A stretch of 64,000 nucleotides of DNA from Paracoccus sp. C2R09. GTDB lineage: Bacteria; Pseudomonadota; Alphaproteobacteria; Rhodobacterales; Rhodobacteraceae. The DNA is taken from positions 1 to 64,000 of the forward strand of contig NZ_JAHKQB010000014.1 in assembly GCF_018860625.1 (NCBI RefSeq). Reading direction: 5' to 3'. This document shows, piece by piece, positions 26,889 to 36,319 of the stretch (position 1 is its first letter; the number at the start of each line of letters is the position of its first letter). The notes below the pieces were generated by a model. That model searched no databases, was not told the DNA's origin, and saw only the letters and a program-made list of their open reading frames with translations. The translations under genes were made by a program, and so were the position numbers.

Positions 26889-28241
26889 TTGGAAGGACTG
26901 GACCCGGACGTATCCGCGATGACCGCCGCATTGCAGGGCGCATTGCTGCGCGTGGCGGGGTTCGTCGATTCGATGCTGCTGCCCATGCGGCTGTATCAGC
27001 TGGCGGCCATCGCGGTGCTGCTGGCGATTTCCTGGGCGCTGGCGCGGGCGCTGTCGCCGCGCTGGACGGGGTGGCTGCGTAGCCGCGACGGTTGGCCGAA
27101 ATGGCGGCTGCGGCTGGGCCTGCTGGTCGATCGCCGCCTGACGCTGATCATCTTCGCGCTGCTGTCGTGGATCGTGGTCGAGGTGATGACCCAGATCACC
27201 TGGCCCTCGCGCAGTCAGCTGATCGCGCTGGCGGCGGCCATCGCCACGGGCTGGGTCGTCATCTTCTTCGTCGCGCGGATCATCCGGAACCGGTTTCTGC
27301 GCAGGCTGGTCACATGGGGGGCGTGGATCTGGATCACGCTGCTGCTGCTGGGCCTGCTGGACGAGACGACCGCCGCGCTGGACGGCATGGCCATATCCTT
27401 CGGCGAATTTCGCCTCTCGGCGCTGACCGTGCTGAAGGGGCTGGTGATCACCGGCCTGATGATCGCGGGCGCGCGGATGCTGTCGGGCATCGTCGCGGGC
27501 AGGTTGGCGGCCAGCCAGGACATCTCGCCCACGATGCGGGTGCTGACGGCTAAGCTGATCCAGGTGGTGCTGTTCAGCCTGGCGGTGGTGATGGGCCTCA
27601 AGGCGGTGGGCTTCGACCTGACGGGTCTTGCGGTGTTTTCGGGCGCGGTCGGCGTGGGCCTGGGTTTCGGGCTGCAGAAGGTGGTGTCGAACCTGGTGTC
27701 CGGGGTGATCATCCTGCTGGACAAGTCGGTGAAGCCCGGCGACGTCATCAGCATCGGCGACACATTCGGCTGGATCGAGGAACTGGGCGCGCGCTATGTC
27801 AGCGTCGTGACGCGCGACGGCAAGGAATACCTGATCCCGAACGAGGACCTGGTCACGGGGCAGGTGGTCAACTGGTCCCACAGCGACGAATTCGTGCGGA
27901 TCGAGCTGAGCTTCGGCACGTCCTATGACGACGATCCCCACAGGGTCAGCGAACTGGCGATCGAGGCCGCGTCCTCGGTTCCCCGGGTGATGTCGGATCG
28001 CAGGCCGGTCTGCTGGATCAACGGTTTCGGCGACAGCAGCATCGATTACGTGCTGCGCTTCTGGATCGAGGACGCGCAGGGCGGCCTCGCGAATGTGCGG
28101 GGCATGGTGTTCCTGGCATTGTGGGACAGGTTCAAGGCCAATGGCGTCCAGATCCCCTTTCCCCAACGAGAGGTGCGGATTCTGGGCCAGAACGCGGCGA
28201 ATACCGGCCAGCGTGCCCAAGAAACGCCCGGCGGCGATTGA
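26889..28241 (+). CDS. MscS-family mechanosensitive channel
   Basis: A membrane protein of about 450 residues that should open under membrane tension. There are several N-terminal helices, then the pore helix region FSGAVGVGLGFGLQKVVSNLVSG, followed by the MscS beta domain (LDKSVKPGDVISIGDTFGWIEEL) and NEDLVTGQVVNWSHSD. The C-terminal alpha/beta domain ends with IPFPQREVRI. A TTG at 26889 with AAGGGGG upstream is the preferred start; an in-frame TTG at 26859 and an ATG at 26919 are alternatives. It is monocistronic. Confidence 0.85.
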   Translation: MEGLDPDVSAMTAALQGALLRVAGFVDSMLLPMRLYQLAAIAVLLAISWALARALSPRWTGWLRSRDGWPKWRLRLGLLVDRRLTLIIFALLSWIVVEVMTQITWPSRSQLIALAAAIATGWVVIFFVARIIRNRFLRRLVTWGAWIWITLLLLGLLDETTAALDGMAISFGEFRLSALTVLKGLVITGLMIAGARMLSGIVAGRLAASQDISPTMRVLTAKLIQVVLFSLAVVMGLKAVGFDLTGLAVFSGAVGVGLGFGLQKVVSNLVSGVIILLDKSVKPGDVISIGDTFGWIEELGARYVSVVTRDGKEYLIPNEDLVTGQVVNWSHSDEFVRIELSFGTSYDDDPHRVSELAIEAASSVPRVMSDRRPVCWINGFGDSSIDYVLRFWIEDAQGGLANVRGMVFLALWDRFKANGVQIPFPQREVRILGQNAANTGQRAQETPGGD

Positions 28242-28312
28242 GATGGGGCGAAAAGATGCTACATTGGGGGCATCCCTTGCGCCGGGGGCGATCGGCGCGT
28301 TGACCGGAGGAT

Positions 28313-28741
28313 ATGACCCTGTCCCAAGACGTCCCGTCGGCCCAGGGGCCGGCTACCGATAATGCGAAGGAAGCACTGAGCAGCGACCAGGTCCTTTCGC
28401 TCGTTCTGACCTCGCTCGATGACGACAAGGCCGAAGAGGTCGTCACCATCGATCTGCGCGGACGTTCGGCCATGGCCGATCACATGGTGATCGCTTCGGG
28501 CCGCAGCTCGCGTCAGGTGGGCGCGATCGCGGAAAAGCTGGCCGAGCGCGTGAAGCACGCCACCGGAACCACGCCCCGGATCGAGGGCAAGGATACCGGC
28601 GACTGGGTGCTGATCGACACCGACGACGTGATCGTCCACGTGTTCCGCCCCGAAGTGCGCGAATTCTACCAGCTGGAGAAGATGTGGATGCCCGCCGACG
28701 CTCTGACCCGCGTCCGCGAGGGTGTGCGGCCGCAGGCCTGA
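28313..28741 (+). CDS. rsfS: Ribosome silencing factor RsfS
   Basis: A 142-residue protein that binds L14 on the large subunit and blocks subunit joining in starvation. It has the core VLTSLDDDKAEEVVTIDLRGRSAMADHMVIASGRSSRQV region spread over residues 30-70, then DTGDWVLIDTDDVIVHVFRPEVREFYQLEKMW. There is an N-terminal extension of about 22 residues of low complexity. rlmH follows within four bases, a widespread pair. Confidence 0.93.
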   Translation: MTLSQDVPSAQGPATDNAKEALSSDQVLSLVLTSLDDDKAEEVVTIDLRGRSAMADHMVIASGRSSRQVGAIAEKLAERVKHATGTTPRIEGKDTGDWVLIDTDDVIVHVFRPEVREFYQLEKMWMPADALTRVREGVRPQA

Positions 28742-28745
28742 TCTC

Positions 28746-29213
28746 ATGCGCATCGACATCGTCGCCGTGGGGCGGCTCAGGAAGGGCCCCGAGGCGGCGC
28801 TGGTCGCGGATTACCTCGACCGGTTCGCCAAGACCGGGCGGGCACTGGGCCTGCCCCCGGTCGGCGTGACCGAGGTCGAGGACCGCAAGGGCCTTGGCCA
28901 GTCCGCCGAGGCCGAGCTTCTGTCCCGCGCGATCCCGGCAGGTGCCGCCGTGGTCATGCTGGACGAACGCGGTGAACAGCCGACATCCCCCCAGTTCGCG
29001 GAGCGCATCGCCGGGTGGCGCGACGGTGCGCGCGACATCTGCTTCGTGATCGGCGGCGCGGACGGGCTGACGCCCGAACTGCGCGCGCGGGCCGATTGGC
29101 AGATCAGCTTCGGGCGCGTCGTCTGGCCCCACATGATGGTCCGGGTGATGCTGTCCGAACAGATCTACCGGGCGGCGACCATCCTTGCGGGAAGCCCCTA
29201 TCACAGGGTGTGA
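28746..29213 (+). CDS. rlmH: 23S rRNA (pseudouridine1915-N3)-methyltransferase RlmH
   Basis: A 155-residue SPOUT-class methyltransferase. It begins MRIDIVAVGRLRKGPE, has LDERGEQPTSPQFAERI, the SAM-binding knot FVIGGADGLTPELR, and the C-terminal signature WPHMMVRVMLSEQIYRAATILAGSPYHR. An upstream in-frame start at 28722 would overlap rsfS by 20 bases; the ATG at 28746 matches the conserved N terminus. Confidence 0.95.
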   Translation: MRIDIVAVGRLRKGPEAALVADYLDRFAKTGRALGLPPVGVTEVEDRKGLGQSAEAELLSRAIPAGAAVVMLDERGEQPTSPQFAERIAGWRDGARDICFVIGGADGLTPELRARADWQISFGRVVWPHMMVRVMLSEQIYRAATILAGSPYHRV

Positions 29214-29276
29214 TCGCGGGGTCGGTTGCCGGGGCGGATTTGCCCGCGTATGCATGTGGAAAATCGCGAGGCAGTC

Positions 29277-30791
29277 ATGACCAAACCCGTTGTTCTTTGC
29301 ATCCTCGATGGCTGGGGCCTGTCTGCAAGGCCCGACCAGAGCGCGCCCGACCAGGCGCAGACCCCCAATTTCGACCGGCTGATGCGGGAATGTCCGCATG
29401 GCACGCTGACCACCTTCGGGCCCGATGTGGGCCTGCCCAAGGGGCAGATGGGCAATTCCGAGGTGGGCCACACCAATATCGGCGCGGGCCGGGTCGTGGC
29501 GATGGATCTGGGCCAGATCGACCTTGCGATCGAGGATGGCAGCTTCTTCCGGAACGACGCCCTGCAGGGCTTCATCGCCAAGCTGAAGGAAACCGGCGGG
29601 ACGGCGCATCTGATGGGCGTCATCTCGGACGGAGGGGTTCACGGCCATGTCGATCACGTCCGCGCCGCGATGAAGGCCGTGGCCGATGCGGGCGTGCCGG
29701 TGGTGCTGCATGCCGTGACCGACGGGCGCGACGTGGCCCCCCAATCGGCGATGGAGTTCGTGACCGCGCTGGAAGGCGATCTGCCGCAGGGCGCGCGGAT
29801 CGGCACTGTCATCGGGCGCTATTTCATCATGGACCGCGACAAGCGTTGGGACCGGGTCGAACGTGCCTTCCGCGCGATCACCGTGGGCGAGGGCGAGGAT
29901 GCGGGCAGCGCCGAGGAGGCCGTGGCCGCCGCCTATGACCGCGACGAGACCGACGAGTTCATCAAGCCCTTCGTGATCGACGGCTATAACGGCGCGCTGG
30001 ACGGGGACGGGTTCTTCTGCCTGAACTTCCGCGCCGACCGCGCCCGAGAGATCCTGAGCACGCTGGCCGATCCCGATTTCGCGGATTTCGACGTCTCGGT
30101 GCGCCCGGAATGGGCGGCGGTGCTGGGGATGGTCGATTACAGCAAGGATCACGACCGCTTCATGCAGGCCGTGTTCCCCAAGAAGCAGGTGGTCAACACG
30201 CTTGGCGCCTGGGTCGCGTCGAAGGGCCTGCGCCAGTTCCGCCTGGCCGAGACCGAGAAATACCCCCATGTCACCTTCTTCCTGAACGGCGGCAAGGAAA
30301 CGCCCGAAGCGGGCGAAGAACGCCACATGGCCCCCAGCCCCAAGGTCGCCACCTATGACCTGCAACCCGAGATGTCGGCCCCCGAGGTCAGCGAGAAGCT
30401 GGTGGGTGCCATCGAGGCGGGCTTCGACATGATCGTGGTGAACTTCGCCAATCCCGACATGGTGGGCCATACCGGCGACCTGGCCGCCGCCGCCCGCGCC
30501 TGCGAGGCCGTCGACAAGGGCCTGGGCATGATGCTGGAGGCGCTGGACCGCACGGGCGGCGCCGCCGTCATCTGCGCCGATCACGGCAATTGCGAAACGA
30601 TGATCGACCCCGAAAGCGGCGGCCCCCATACCGCGCATACGCTGAACCCGGTCCCCGTCATCGTCTACGGGGCGGCCCCCGGAACCACGGTACGCGACGG
30701 CCGGCTTGCCGATCTTGCGCCGACGGTTCTGGACCTGATGGGGCTGGATCTGCCGCCCGAGATGACCGGAAAGAGCCTGATCGCCGAATGA
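29277..30791 (+). CDS. gpmI: 2,3-bisphosphoglycerate-independent phosphoglycerate mutase
   Basis: A 504-residue two-metal alkaline-phosphatase-superfamily enzyme of glycolysis and gluconeogenesis. It starts TKPVVLCILDGWG with the metal aspartate, has the phosphoserine motif LPKGQMGNSEVGHTNIGAG, HAVTDGRDVAP, FVVNFANPDMVGHTG-like ligands (VVNFANPDMVGHTG) and ADHGNCETM near the C terminus. The start at 29277 is 63 bases after rlmH. Its stop overlaps the following gene by ATGA. Confidence 0.96.
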   Translation: MTKPVVLCILDGWGLSARPDQSAPDQAQTPNFDRLMRECPHGTLTTFGPDVGLPKGQMGNSEVGHTNIGAGRVVAMDLGQIDLAIEDGSFFRNDALQGFIAKLKETGGTAHLMGVISDGGVHGHVDHVRAAMKAVADAGVPVVLHAVTDGRDVAPQSAMEFVTALEGDLPQGARIGTVIGRYFIMDRDKRWDRVERAFRAITVGEGEDAGSAEEAVAAAYDRDETDEFIKPFVIDGYNGALDGDGFFCLNFRADRAREILSTLADPDFADFDVSVRPEWAAVLGMVDYSKDHDRFMQAVFPKKQVVNTLGAWVASKGLRQFRLAETEKYPHVTFFLNGGKETPEAGEERHMAPSPKVATYDLQPEMSAPEVSEKLVGAIEAGFDMIVVNFANPDMVGHTGDLAAAARACEAVDKGLGMMLEALDRTGGAAVICADHGNCETMIDPESGGPHTAHTLNPVPVIVYGAAPGTTVRDGRLADLAPTVLDLMGLDLPPEMTGKSLIAE

Positions 30792-31957
30792 AGTTCCGTT
30801 TCGCACTGACGCTGGCCGTGACGCTCGGGATGTCCTCGGGCCTGGCCGCGCAGACCGCCTCTCAGGCGGTCGAGGACGCCGAGGAGGCCGCAGCCCTGCT
30901 GCGCGCCGCCGTGGCCGAACTGCCCGAGGCGGTGAACGCGGACGATCAGGTCGTCGCCATGACCGACGTGATCCGCGCCTACGAACTGGGGCTGTCGGCC
31001 CTGCGGGGGGGCTTGCGTCAGGCCAGCCTGCGCGAGGCCGAGCTGCGCGACCGCTTCGAGGCGCAGCGCGGTCAGCTGAGCCGCGTGCTGGGGGCGATGA
31101 CCTCGATGCAGGACAGCCCCGAGACCGCGATGCTGCTGCATCCGGCAGGCGCGCTGGCCAATGCGCGATCGGCGATGATCCTGTCCGCCGTCACGCCGGG
31201 CCTGCGTGCCCAGGCCGAGGATCTGCAGGCGGACCTGGACGAGATCGCCATCGTGCGCGAATTGCAGACGAACGCGGCGGGGATGCTGGAAAGCGGCCTT
31301 GCCTCGATGCAGGAGGCACGTCGCCTGCTGGTCAGCGCCTCGGGGGATCGCAGTTCGATGCCGACCCGCTATGGCGAGGACCCGGCCGAGCTGAGCGCCC
31401 TGCAGGAGGCGGCTTCGAGCCTGGACGAGTTCGCCGTGGGCATCGCGCGGATGGAGACGGATATCGGCGCACCGATGGAGGATTTCGAGGGCGCGCAGGG
31501 CAGCCTGCGCCTGCCGGCCATCGGCACGATCCTGCGCACCTATGACGAACCTGATGCCGCGGGCGTCAGCCGCCCGGGCTGGGTGATCGCCACCGCGCCC
31601 GCCGCGCTTGTCCAGACGCCCTGGCCTGCGACGATCCGCTACCGCGGTCCGTTCCTGGATTACGGCAATGTGATGATCGTGGAGCCCGCGCGTGGCTATC
31701 TTCTGATATTCGCGGGGCTGTCGCAGGTCTTCGGAGAGGTGGGCGACGTGCTCAAGGCCGGGGATCCGGTCGGGCTGATGGGCGGTTCGGAAGCGCCCGC
31801 ACAGGAATTCGGATCGCAATTCGTGGCCGATGCCAAGGAAGGCGGTGCAGCCGGACGCAGCGAGACGCTGTATCTGGAACTGCGCCGCGGAAACGAAACG
31901 CTGGACCCGGCGGAGTGGTTCGTGCTGAATCCCATCGTCGAGCCGCAACAGGACTGA
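30788..31957 (+). CDS. EnvC-like murein hydrolase activator (degenerate LytM domain)
   Basis: A 389-residue exported protein: signal peptide (1-21, ending GLAAQ), long coiled coil (about 25-190), and a C-terminal M23/LytM domain (about 270-385). In that domain the metal-binding histidines are missing: it reads LDYGNVMIVEPARGYLLIFAGLSQV, where active enzymes have His in place of Glu/Phe/Gly positions. That pattern, with the coiled coil, is typical of EnvC, which activates amidases rather than cutting peptidoglycan. It is coupled to gpmI (ATGA) and followed by ctpA after 16 bases, a linkage found in many proteobacteria. Confidence 0.85.
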   Translation: MKFRFALTLAVTLGMSSGLAAQTASQAVEDAEEAAALLRAAVAELPEAVNADDQVVAMTDVIRAYELGLSALRGGLRQASLREAELRDRFEAQRGQLSRVLGAMTSMQDSPETAMLLHPAGALANARSAMILSAVTPGLRAQAEDLQADLDEIAIVRELQTNAAGMLESGLASMQEARRLLVSASGDRSSMPTRYGEDPAELSALQEAASSLDEFAVGIARMETDIGAPMEDFEGAQGSLRLPAIGTILRTYDEPDAAGVSRPGWVIATAPAALVQTPWPATIRYRGPFLDYGNVMIVEPARGYLLIFAGLSQVFGEVGDVLKAGDPVGLMGGSEAPAQEFGSQFVADAKEGGAAGRSETLYLELRRGNETLDPAEWFVLNPIVEPQQD

Positions 31958-31973
31958 GGCAAGGAAAAGCCGC

Positions 31974-33371
31974 ATGAGACATTATCTGATCGCAGGGGTT
32001 GGGGGCGTGCTCGCAGGGTTCCTTGCGACCACCCAGATCGCCGCACCCCTTCTGGCACAGGAAACCGACAGCGGCAGCTCGATCTACGAGCAGCTGGAAC
32101 TGTTCGGCAATGTCTTCGAGCGGATCCGCGCCGATTACGTCGAGGTGCCCGACGACAAGGCCCTGATCGAGGCCGCGATCAACGGGATGCTGACCTCGCT
32201 CGACCCGCATTCGGGCTTCCTTGCCGCCGACGATTACAGCGACATGCAGACCCAGACCCGCGGCAGCTTCGGCGGTCTGGGGATCGAGGTCAGCCAGGAA
32301 GAGGGCATGGTCAAGGTCGTGTCGCCCATCGACGACACCCCCGCCGCGCAGGCGGGCGTCCAATCGGGCGATTTCATCACCCATGTGGACGGCGAATCGC
32401 TGCTGGGCCTGACGCTGGACGACGCGGTCGACATGATGCGCGGCCCCGTCGGCTCCGAGATCACGGTGACCATCCTGCGCGAGGGGCGGACCGAGCCCTT
32501 CGATCTGACCATGACCCGCGACACGATCAAGCTGACGGTGGTGCGTTCGCGCGTCGAGGGTCACGCCGTCGTGCTGCGCGTCTCCACGTTCAACGACGAG
32601 ACCTATGACACGCTGAAGGCCGAACTGGACAAGGCGGTCGAGGAAGCGGGCGGGATCGAGAAGGTCACGGGCTTCGTGCTGGATCTGCGCAACAACCCCG
32701 GCGGTCTGCTGAACCAGGCGATCAGCGTGTCCGACGCCTTCCTCGATGCCGGAGAAATCGTCAGCACCCGCGGGCGCCTGCCCGAGGAGAGCGAGCGTTG
32801 GAACGCCGAGGATGGCGATCTGGCCCAGGGCAAGCCGATGGTCGTCCTGATCAACGGCGGTTCGGCCAGCGCGTCGGAAATCGTGACCGGCGCTTTGCAG
32901 GATCATCGCCGCGCCATCGTCGTGGGCGAGAAGTCCTTCGGCAAGGGCAGCGTGCAGACCGTCATGCCGGTGACCGCCGAAAGCGCCATCCGCCTGACGA
33001 CCGCGCGCTACTACACGCCCTCGGGGCGGTCGATCCAATCCCTGGGCATCCAGCCCGACATCCTGGTGGCCCAACCCAGCCCCCGCACCGAGGAAGAGGA
33101 AGAGAGCCTGACCGAGAGCAGCTTCGCCCGGTCCGAGGCCGATCTGCGCGGTGCCCTGGGCAACGACATCAGCGACGACGAACGCAAGCAGATGGAGGAG
33201 GAGGCCGCCGAGGTCGAGGCCACCGCTGCCCTGCGCGATGAGGATTACCAGCTGGCCTATGCGGTCGATATCCTGAAGGGGCTGGCCGCCGTCAGCTTCA
33301 GTGCCGAACAGGTGCCCGACGACGCGACCCCCGCCGCCACGGGCGAGGGCAGCGCGGATGCGGATGGCTGA
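31974..33371 (+). CDS. ctpA: Carboxy-terminal processing protease (S41 family)
   Basis: A 465-residue periplasmic serine protease. It has a signal peptide (1-29), the SLDPHSGFL motif (75-83), a PDZ domain (about 98-185) with [11 protein letters not shown], and the S41 catalytic domain with [13 protein letters not shown], catalytic Ser299 in [10 protein letters not shown] and general base Lys324 in SFGKGSVQT. The acidic C-terminal tail is low complexity. It probably trims exported proteins or cell-wall hydrolases; the EnvC-like neighbour upstream suggests a cell-wall role. Confidence 0.94.
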   Translation: MRHYLIAGVGGVLAGFLATTQIAAPLLAQETDSGSSIYEQLELFGNVFERIRADYVEVPDDKALIEAAINGMLTSLDPHSGFLAADDYSDMQTQTRGSFGGLGIEVSQEEGMVKVVSPIDDTPAAQAGVQSGDFITHVDGESLLGLTLDDAVDMMRGPVGSEITVTILREGRTEPFDLTMTRDTIKLTVVRSRVEGHAVVLRVSTFNDETYDTLKAELDKAVEEAGGIEKVTGFVLDLRNNPGGLLNQAISVSDAFLDAGEIVSTRGRLPEESERWNAEDGDLAQGKPMVVLINGGSASASEIVTGALQDHRRAIVVGEKSFGKGSVQTVMPVTAESAIRLTTARYYTPSGRSIQSLGIQPDILVAQPSPRTEEEEESLTESSFARSEADLRGALGNDISDDERKQMEEEAAEVEATAALRDEDYQLAYAVDILKGLAAVSFSAEQVPDDATPAATGEGSADADG

Positions 33372-33861
33372 GATGTCCGAGGAACGGCTTGGCCCCGGCG
33401 GGCTGCCCTATCGCCCCTGCGCGGGGGTGGTGCTGATCGATGATCGCGGCATGATCTTCGCGGGTCAGCGCATCGACCGCCCCGGCGCATGGCAGATGCC
33501 GCAGGGCGGGATCGATCCGGGCGAGACCCCACGAGAGGCCGCCCTGCGCGAGCTGGTCGAGGAGACCGGCGTCCCGACCGATCTGGTCGAGGTGCTGGAC
33601 GAGACGCCGGACTGGGTGTTCTACGACCTGCCCGAGGATCTGCTGGGCCGGATGTGGAAGGGCCGCTTCGGCGGGCAGCGCCAGAAATGGCTGTTGCTTC
33701 GGTTCCGGGGGACCGATGCCGACATCCGCATCCAGACCGAGCATCCCGAGTTCGACGCCTGGCAATGGATGAACTCGGCCGACCTGCTGGACAGCATCGT
33801 GCCCTTCAAGCGCCAGGTCTATGCCGAGGTGCTGGAGGCGTTCCGCGACCGGCTGGCATGA
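33364..33861 (+). CDS. rppH: RNA pyrophosphohydrolase
   Basis: A Nudix hydrolase of about 165 residues that removes pyrophosphate from 5'-triphosphorylated RNA. It has [11 protein letters not shown] near the N terminus, [12 protein letters not shown], the Nudix box G-x5-E-x7-REL-VEETG, and the C-terminal [15 protein letters not shown] typical of RppH. Three ATGs (33358, 33364, 33373) are possible; the first residues before LPYRP are not conserved, so the start is uncertain by a few codons. All overlap or abut the ctpA stop. It is last in the gpmI-envC-ctpA-rppH group. Confidence 0.9.
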   Translation: MAEMSEERLGPGGLPYRPCAGVVLIDDRGMIFAGQRIDRPGAWQMPQGGIDPGETPREAALRELVEETGVPTDLVEVLDETPDWVFYDLPEDLLGRMWKGRFGGQRQKWLLLRFRGTDADIRIQTEHPEFDAWQWMNSADLLDSIVPFKRQVYAEVLEAFRDRLA

Positions 33862-33892
33862 AAAAAGCAGGCTCCGGGGGGACGGAGCCTGC
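33861..33892 (-). terminator. Leftward intrinsic terminator abutting rppH
   Basis: A perfect ten base-pair stem (GCAGGCTCCG, 33867-33876, with CGGAGCCTGC, 33883-33892) and a six-base loop. The A tract at 33861-33866 becomes a T6 run on the minus strand, so it is strongest for leftward transcription. That implies a transcript entering from the right, yet no intact leftward gene lies in the next 380 bases. It may also act weakly on rppH mRNA. Confidence 0.75.
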
Positions 33893-34271
33893 AACAATCG
33901 TTAACATACTACCCTGAAGTCGGGAGCTCTTCCGGCGCGCGGCCTCTTCCTTGCAAAAGGTATCGGCGGCTTCCGCACCGGGCCCGGCGGGACGCGGGAT
34001 CGTGCGATCCCGGTCCGTCAGGTTCCCCGCATGGGGCCGGCAGGCGACGACCCCATGCGGGGTATCGACCCTTGCCGGCGCGGTTTCGAACTGCCTTGGG
34101 CAAACATGCGGCCGGGACGGCCATTGCAACGACGGGCAGAACGACGAGCTTCTTCACGGGACAAACTGTAACCACTTAACTTGCCGACATATAAAACACG
34201 GCAGGGTTGTATCTGCATCCGCACTTTGGGTTAGGTGCGTCCTCAATCGGGATAGGTCGATGTGCGAAGGT
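33893..34271 (-). other. Hairpin-rich region, possible decayed lipoprotein gene or small RNA
   Basis: No intact gene is seen between rppH and bluB. On the minus strand a GTG at 34157 begins KKLVVLPVVAMAVPAAC, a lipoprotein-like signal, but a plausible continuation (TIPRPAGP, ADTFCKEEAARRK) is in another frame, as if a frameshift had broken a small lipoprotein. The same stretch holds a perfect twelve base-pair inverted repeat (34025-34036 with 34051-34062) and an eight base-pair stem with a two-base loop (33995-34012). TTTTATAT at about 34189-34196 could be a -10 for leftward transcription ending at 33861. Either a dying gene or a structured RNA fits. Confidence 0.4.
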
Positions 34272-34943
34272 TCAGGGCCGGTCCCAGCCGTCATGCAGGA
34301 TCATCTCCTCCAGCGGCAGCCTGCGTGCCCAGCCGCGCGCCTGCAGCTCGGGTTCCTCGTAGAGCTCGGACACCAGTCCGATGCACAGATACGCGATGGG
34401 GACGACGTGATCCGGCAGCCGCAGCAACCGGCGCAGGTCGTCCTGACGAAAGATGCTGACCCAGCCGACGCCGATCCCTTCGGCCCGGGCGGCCAGCCAC
34501 AGGTTCTGGACCGCGCAGACGGTGGAATAGAGATCGGTATCGGGATCATGCGTGCGCCCCAGGACCGCCGGCCCGCCCCGGCTGCGGTCGCAGGTGATGC
34601 ACAGGTTCACCGGCGCCTCGAGGATGCCTTCGAGCTTCAGCGAGGAATAGAGCGGTTTGCGATCGGGGAAGCGATCTGCGGCCTCGGCATTGGCGGCAAG
34701 GAACGCCCCGTGCAGATCGCGGCGCAGGGCCGGATCGCCGATCAGGATGAAGTTCCAGGGCTGCGACAGCCCGACCGACGGCGCGTCATGGGCCGCCTGC
34801 AGCAGGCGGCGCAGCGTCGCATCGTCGATGGGATCGGGCAGGAACTGGCCGCGCACGTCGCGGCGCTGGCGGATCGCGCGATAGACGGCCGCGCGATCCG
34901 AAGGCGGAAACGGCCCCGCGGGGGCAGGGCCGTCGCCCGTCAT
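34272..34943 (-). CDS. bluB: 5,6-dimethylbenzimidazole synthase
   Basis: A 223-residue flavin-destroying nitroreductase-fold enzyme that makes the lower ligand of vitamin B12 from FMNH2. It has [20 protein letters not shown] at the start, [13 protein letters not shown] (the FMN region) and an [31 protein letters not shown] segment split over about 115-150 that is typical of BluB. The ATG at 34943 overlaps the upstream stop (ATGA). Other cobalamin genes are not in the window, so its pathway context is inferred from the family. Confidence 0.9.
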   Translation of the reverse strand: [223 protein letters not shown]

Positions 34944-36199
34944 TTGCGCAGCTGGTCCAGCAGGATCGAGGTCGGATACCCGTCGGGCGTCGCGCCGATG
35001 GAACGCTGGAACGCGGCCACGGCCTCCATCGTGCCCGAACCGAACAGGCCGTCGATCTCGCCGTCGTAGAAACCGCGCTGGCGCAGGCGGACCTGGATCT
35101 CCTCGCGCTCGGACGTGGACAGCGGACGGTCGTTGCGCGGCCATGCGCCCTGGATGTTCGAACGACCCGCGATGCGTTCGCCCAGGAAGGCCACGCCAAG
35201 CGCATAGTTGTCCGAGTTGTTGTAGCGCAGGATCGAACGGAAGTTGTCGAGGATCAGGAAGGCGGGGCCACGCGCACCCGCCGGCATGATGATCGAGCCG
35301 TTGCCCGAGGGCAGCGCGCCGCCGCCGATACGGCGCACGCCCTGCGCGGACCAGTCGCCGCGGCGCGTGCCCTTGCCGATCAGGCCCATGTTGAAGCCCG
35401 GCGGCAGCTGCACCTCGGCGCCCCAGGGCTGACCCGGCTGCCAGCCGTTGCGGCGCAGATAGTTCGCGGTCGAGGCCAGCGCGTCCGTCGGATCGTCCGA
35501 CCAGATGTCGCGGCGACCGTCGCCGGTGAAATCGACGGCATAATCCAGATACGAGGTCGGCATGAACTGCGTATGGCCCATCGCGCCCGCCCAGGACCCC
35601 AGCATGTGTTCGGGATCGGTATCGCCCGCCTGCAGGATCTTCAGCGCGGCGATCAGCTGGTTCTGGAACATTTCGCCGCGGCGCCCGTCATAGGCCAGCG
35701 TCGCCAGCGAGGGGATGATCTGCATCTTGCCGCGATTCGCGCCGAAGTTCGATTCCATGCCCCAGACGGCCAGCACGATCTCTCGCGGGACGCCATAGCG
35801 GGATTCGATGGCCGACAGGGTGCGCGACAGCTGGGCGCTCTTCTCGCGCCCCGTCTGGATGCGCGAATCCGACACGGCGCTGTCCAGGTACAGCCAGACC
35901 GGACGCGAGAATTCGGCCTGCTTGCGGTCCAGCCGGATCACGTCGGGATTGTAGCGCGCGATCCCCATGGCGCGGTCATAGGTGGATGCCGAGATGCCCG
36001 AGGACAGCGCGCGCGGGCGGAAGCTCTGGACGAAGTTCTGCAGGCCCGCCTCGTCGCCGGGGCTGGCGGCCGGGATGGGGCTGGGCTGGACGCTGCTGGA
36101 GGGGCTGCCGACCGCCATGGGCGAACGGCTGACCGGCCCCGCGCAGGAAGCCAGCGCCGCGATCATGGCGGTGGACAGGAAAAGACGTTGCATGCTCAT
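34940..36199 (-). CDS. MltB-type lytic murein transglycosylase lipoprotein
   Basis: A 419-residue protein that cleaves peptidoglycan glycans to anhydro ends. The lipoprotein signal ends ALASCAG (Cys near 19). The SLT_2 catalytic domain spans about 50-335, with the catalytic glutamate in VWGMESNFGAN, GAMGHTQFMPTSYLDYAVD and a GDWSAQGVRRI segment. A C-terminal peptidoglycan-binding domain (about 350-415, LRQRGFYDGEIDGLFGSGT) follows. It is coupled to bluB by an ATGA overlap, though the two functions are unrelated. Confidence 0.92.
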   Translation of the reverse strand: MSMQRLFLSTAMIAALASCAGPVSRSPMAVGSPSSSVQPSPIPAASPGDEAGLQNFVQSFRPRALSSGISASTYDRAMGIARYNPDVIRLDRKQAEFSRPVWLYLDSAVSDSRIQTGREKSAQLSRTLSAIESRYGVPREIVLAVWGMESNFGANRGKMQIIPSLATLAYDGRRGEMFQNQLIAALKILQAGDTDPEHMLGSWAGAMGHTQFMPTSYLDYAVDFTGDGRRDIWSDDPTDALASTANYLRRNGWQPGQPWGAEVQLPPGFNMGLIGKGTRRGDWSAQGVRRIGGGALPSGNGSIIMPAGARGPAFLILDNFRSILRYNNSDNYALGVAFLGERIAGRSNIQGAWPRNDRPLSTSEREEIQVRLRQRGFYDGEIDGLFGSGTMEAVAAFQRSIGATPDGYPTSILLDQLRK

Positions 36200-36319
36200 C
36201 GGGTATCGCCTGTTTGTGACTGCTTCGTTTTCTTTTGAAGAAGTCTAGCGAATCCGTGAGCGGTTGGATAGGGCGCACGCCCCCGATCGGCGGGCCGGGG
36301 CGCCGATCGGGGGGCGATG

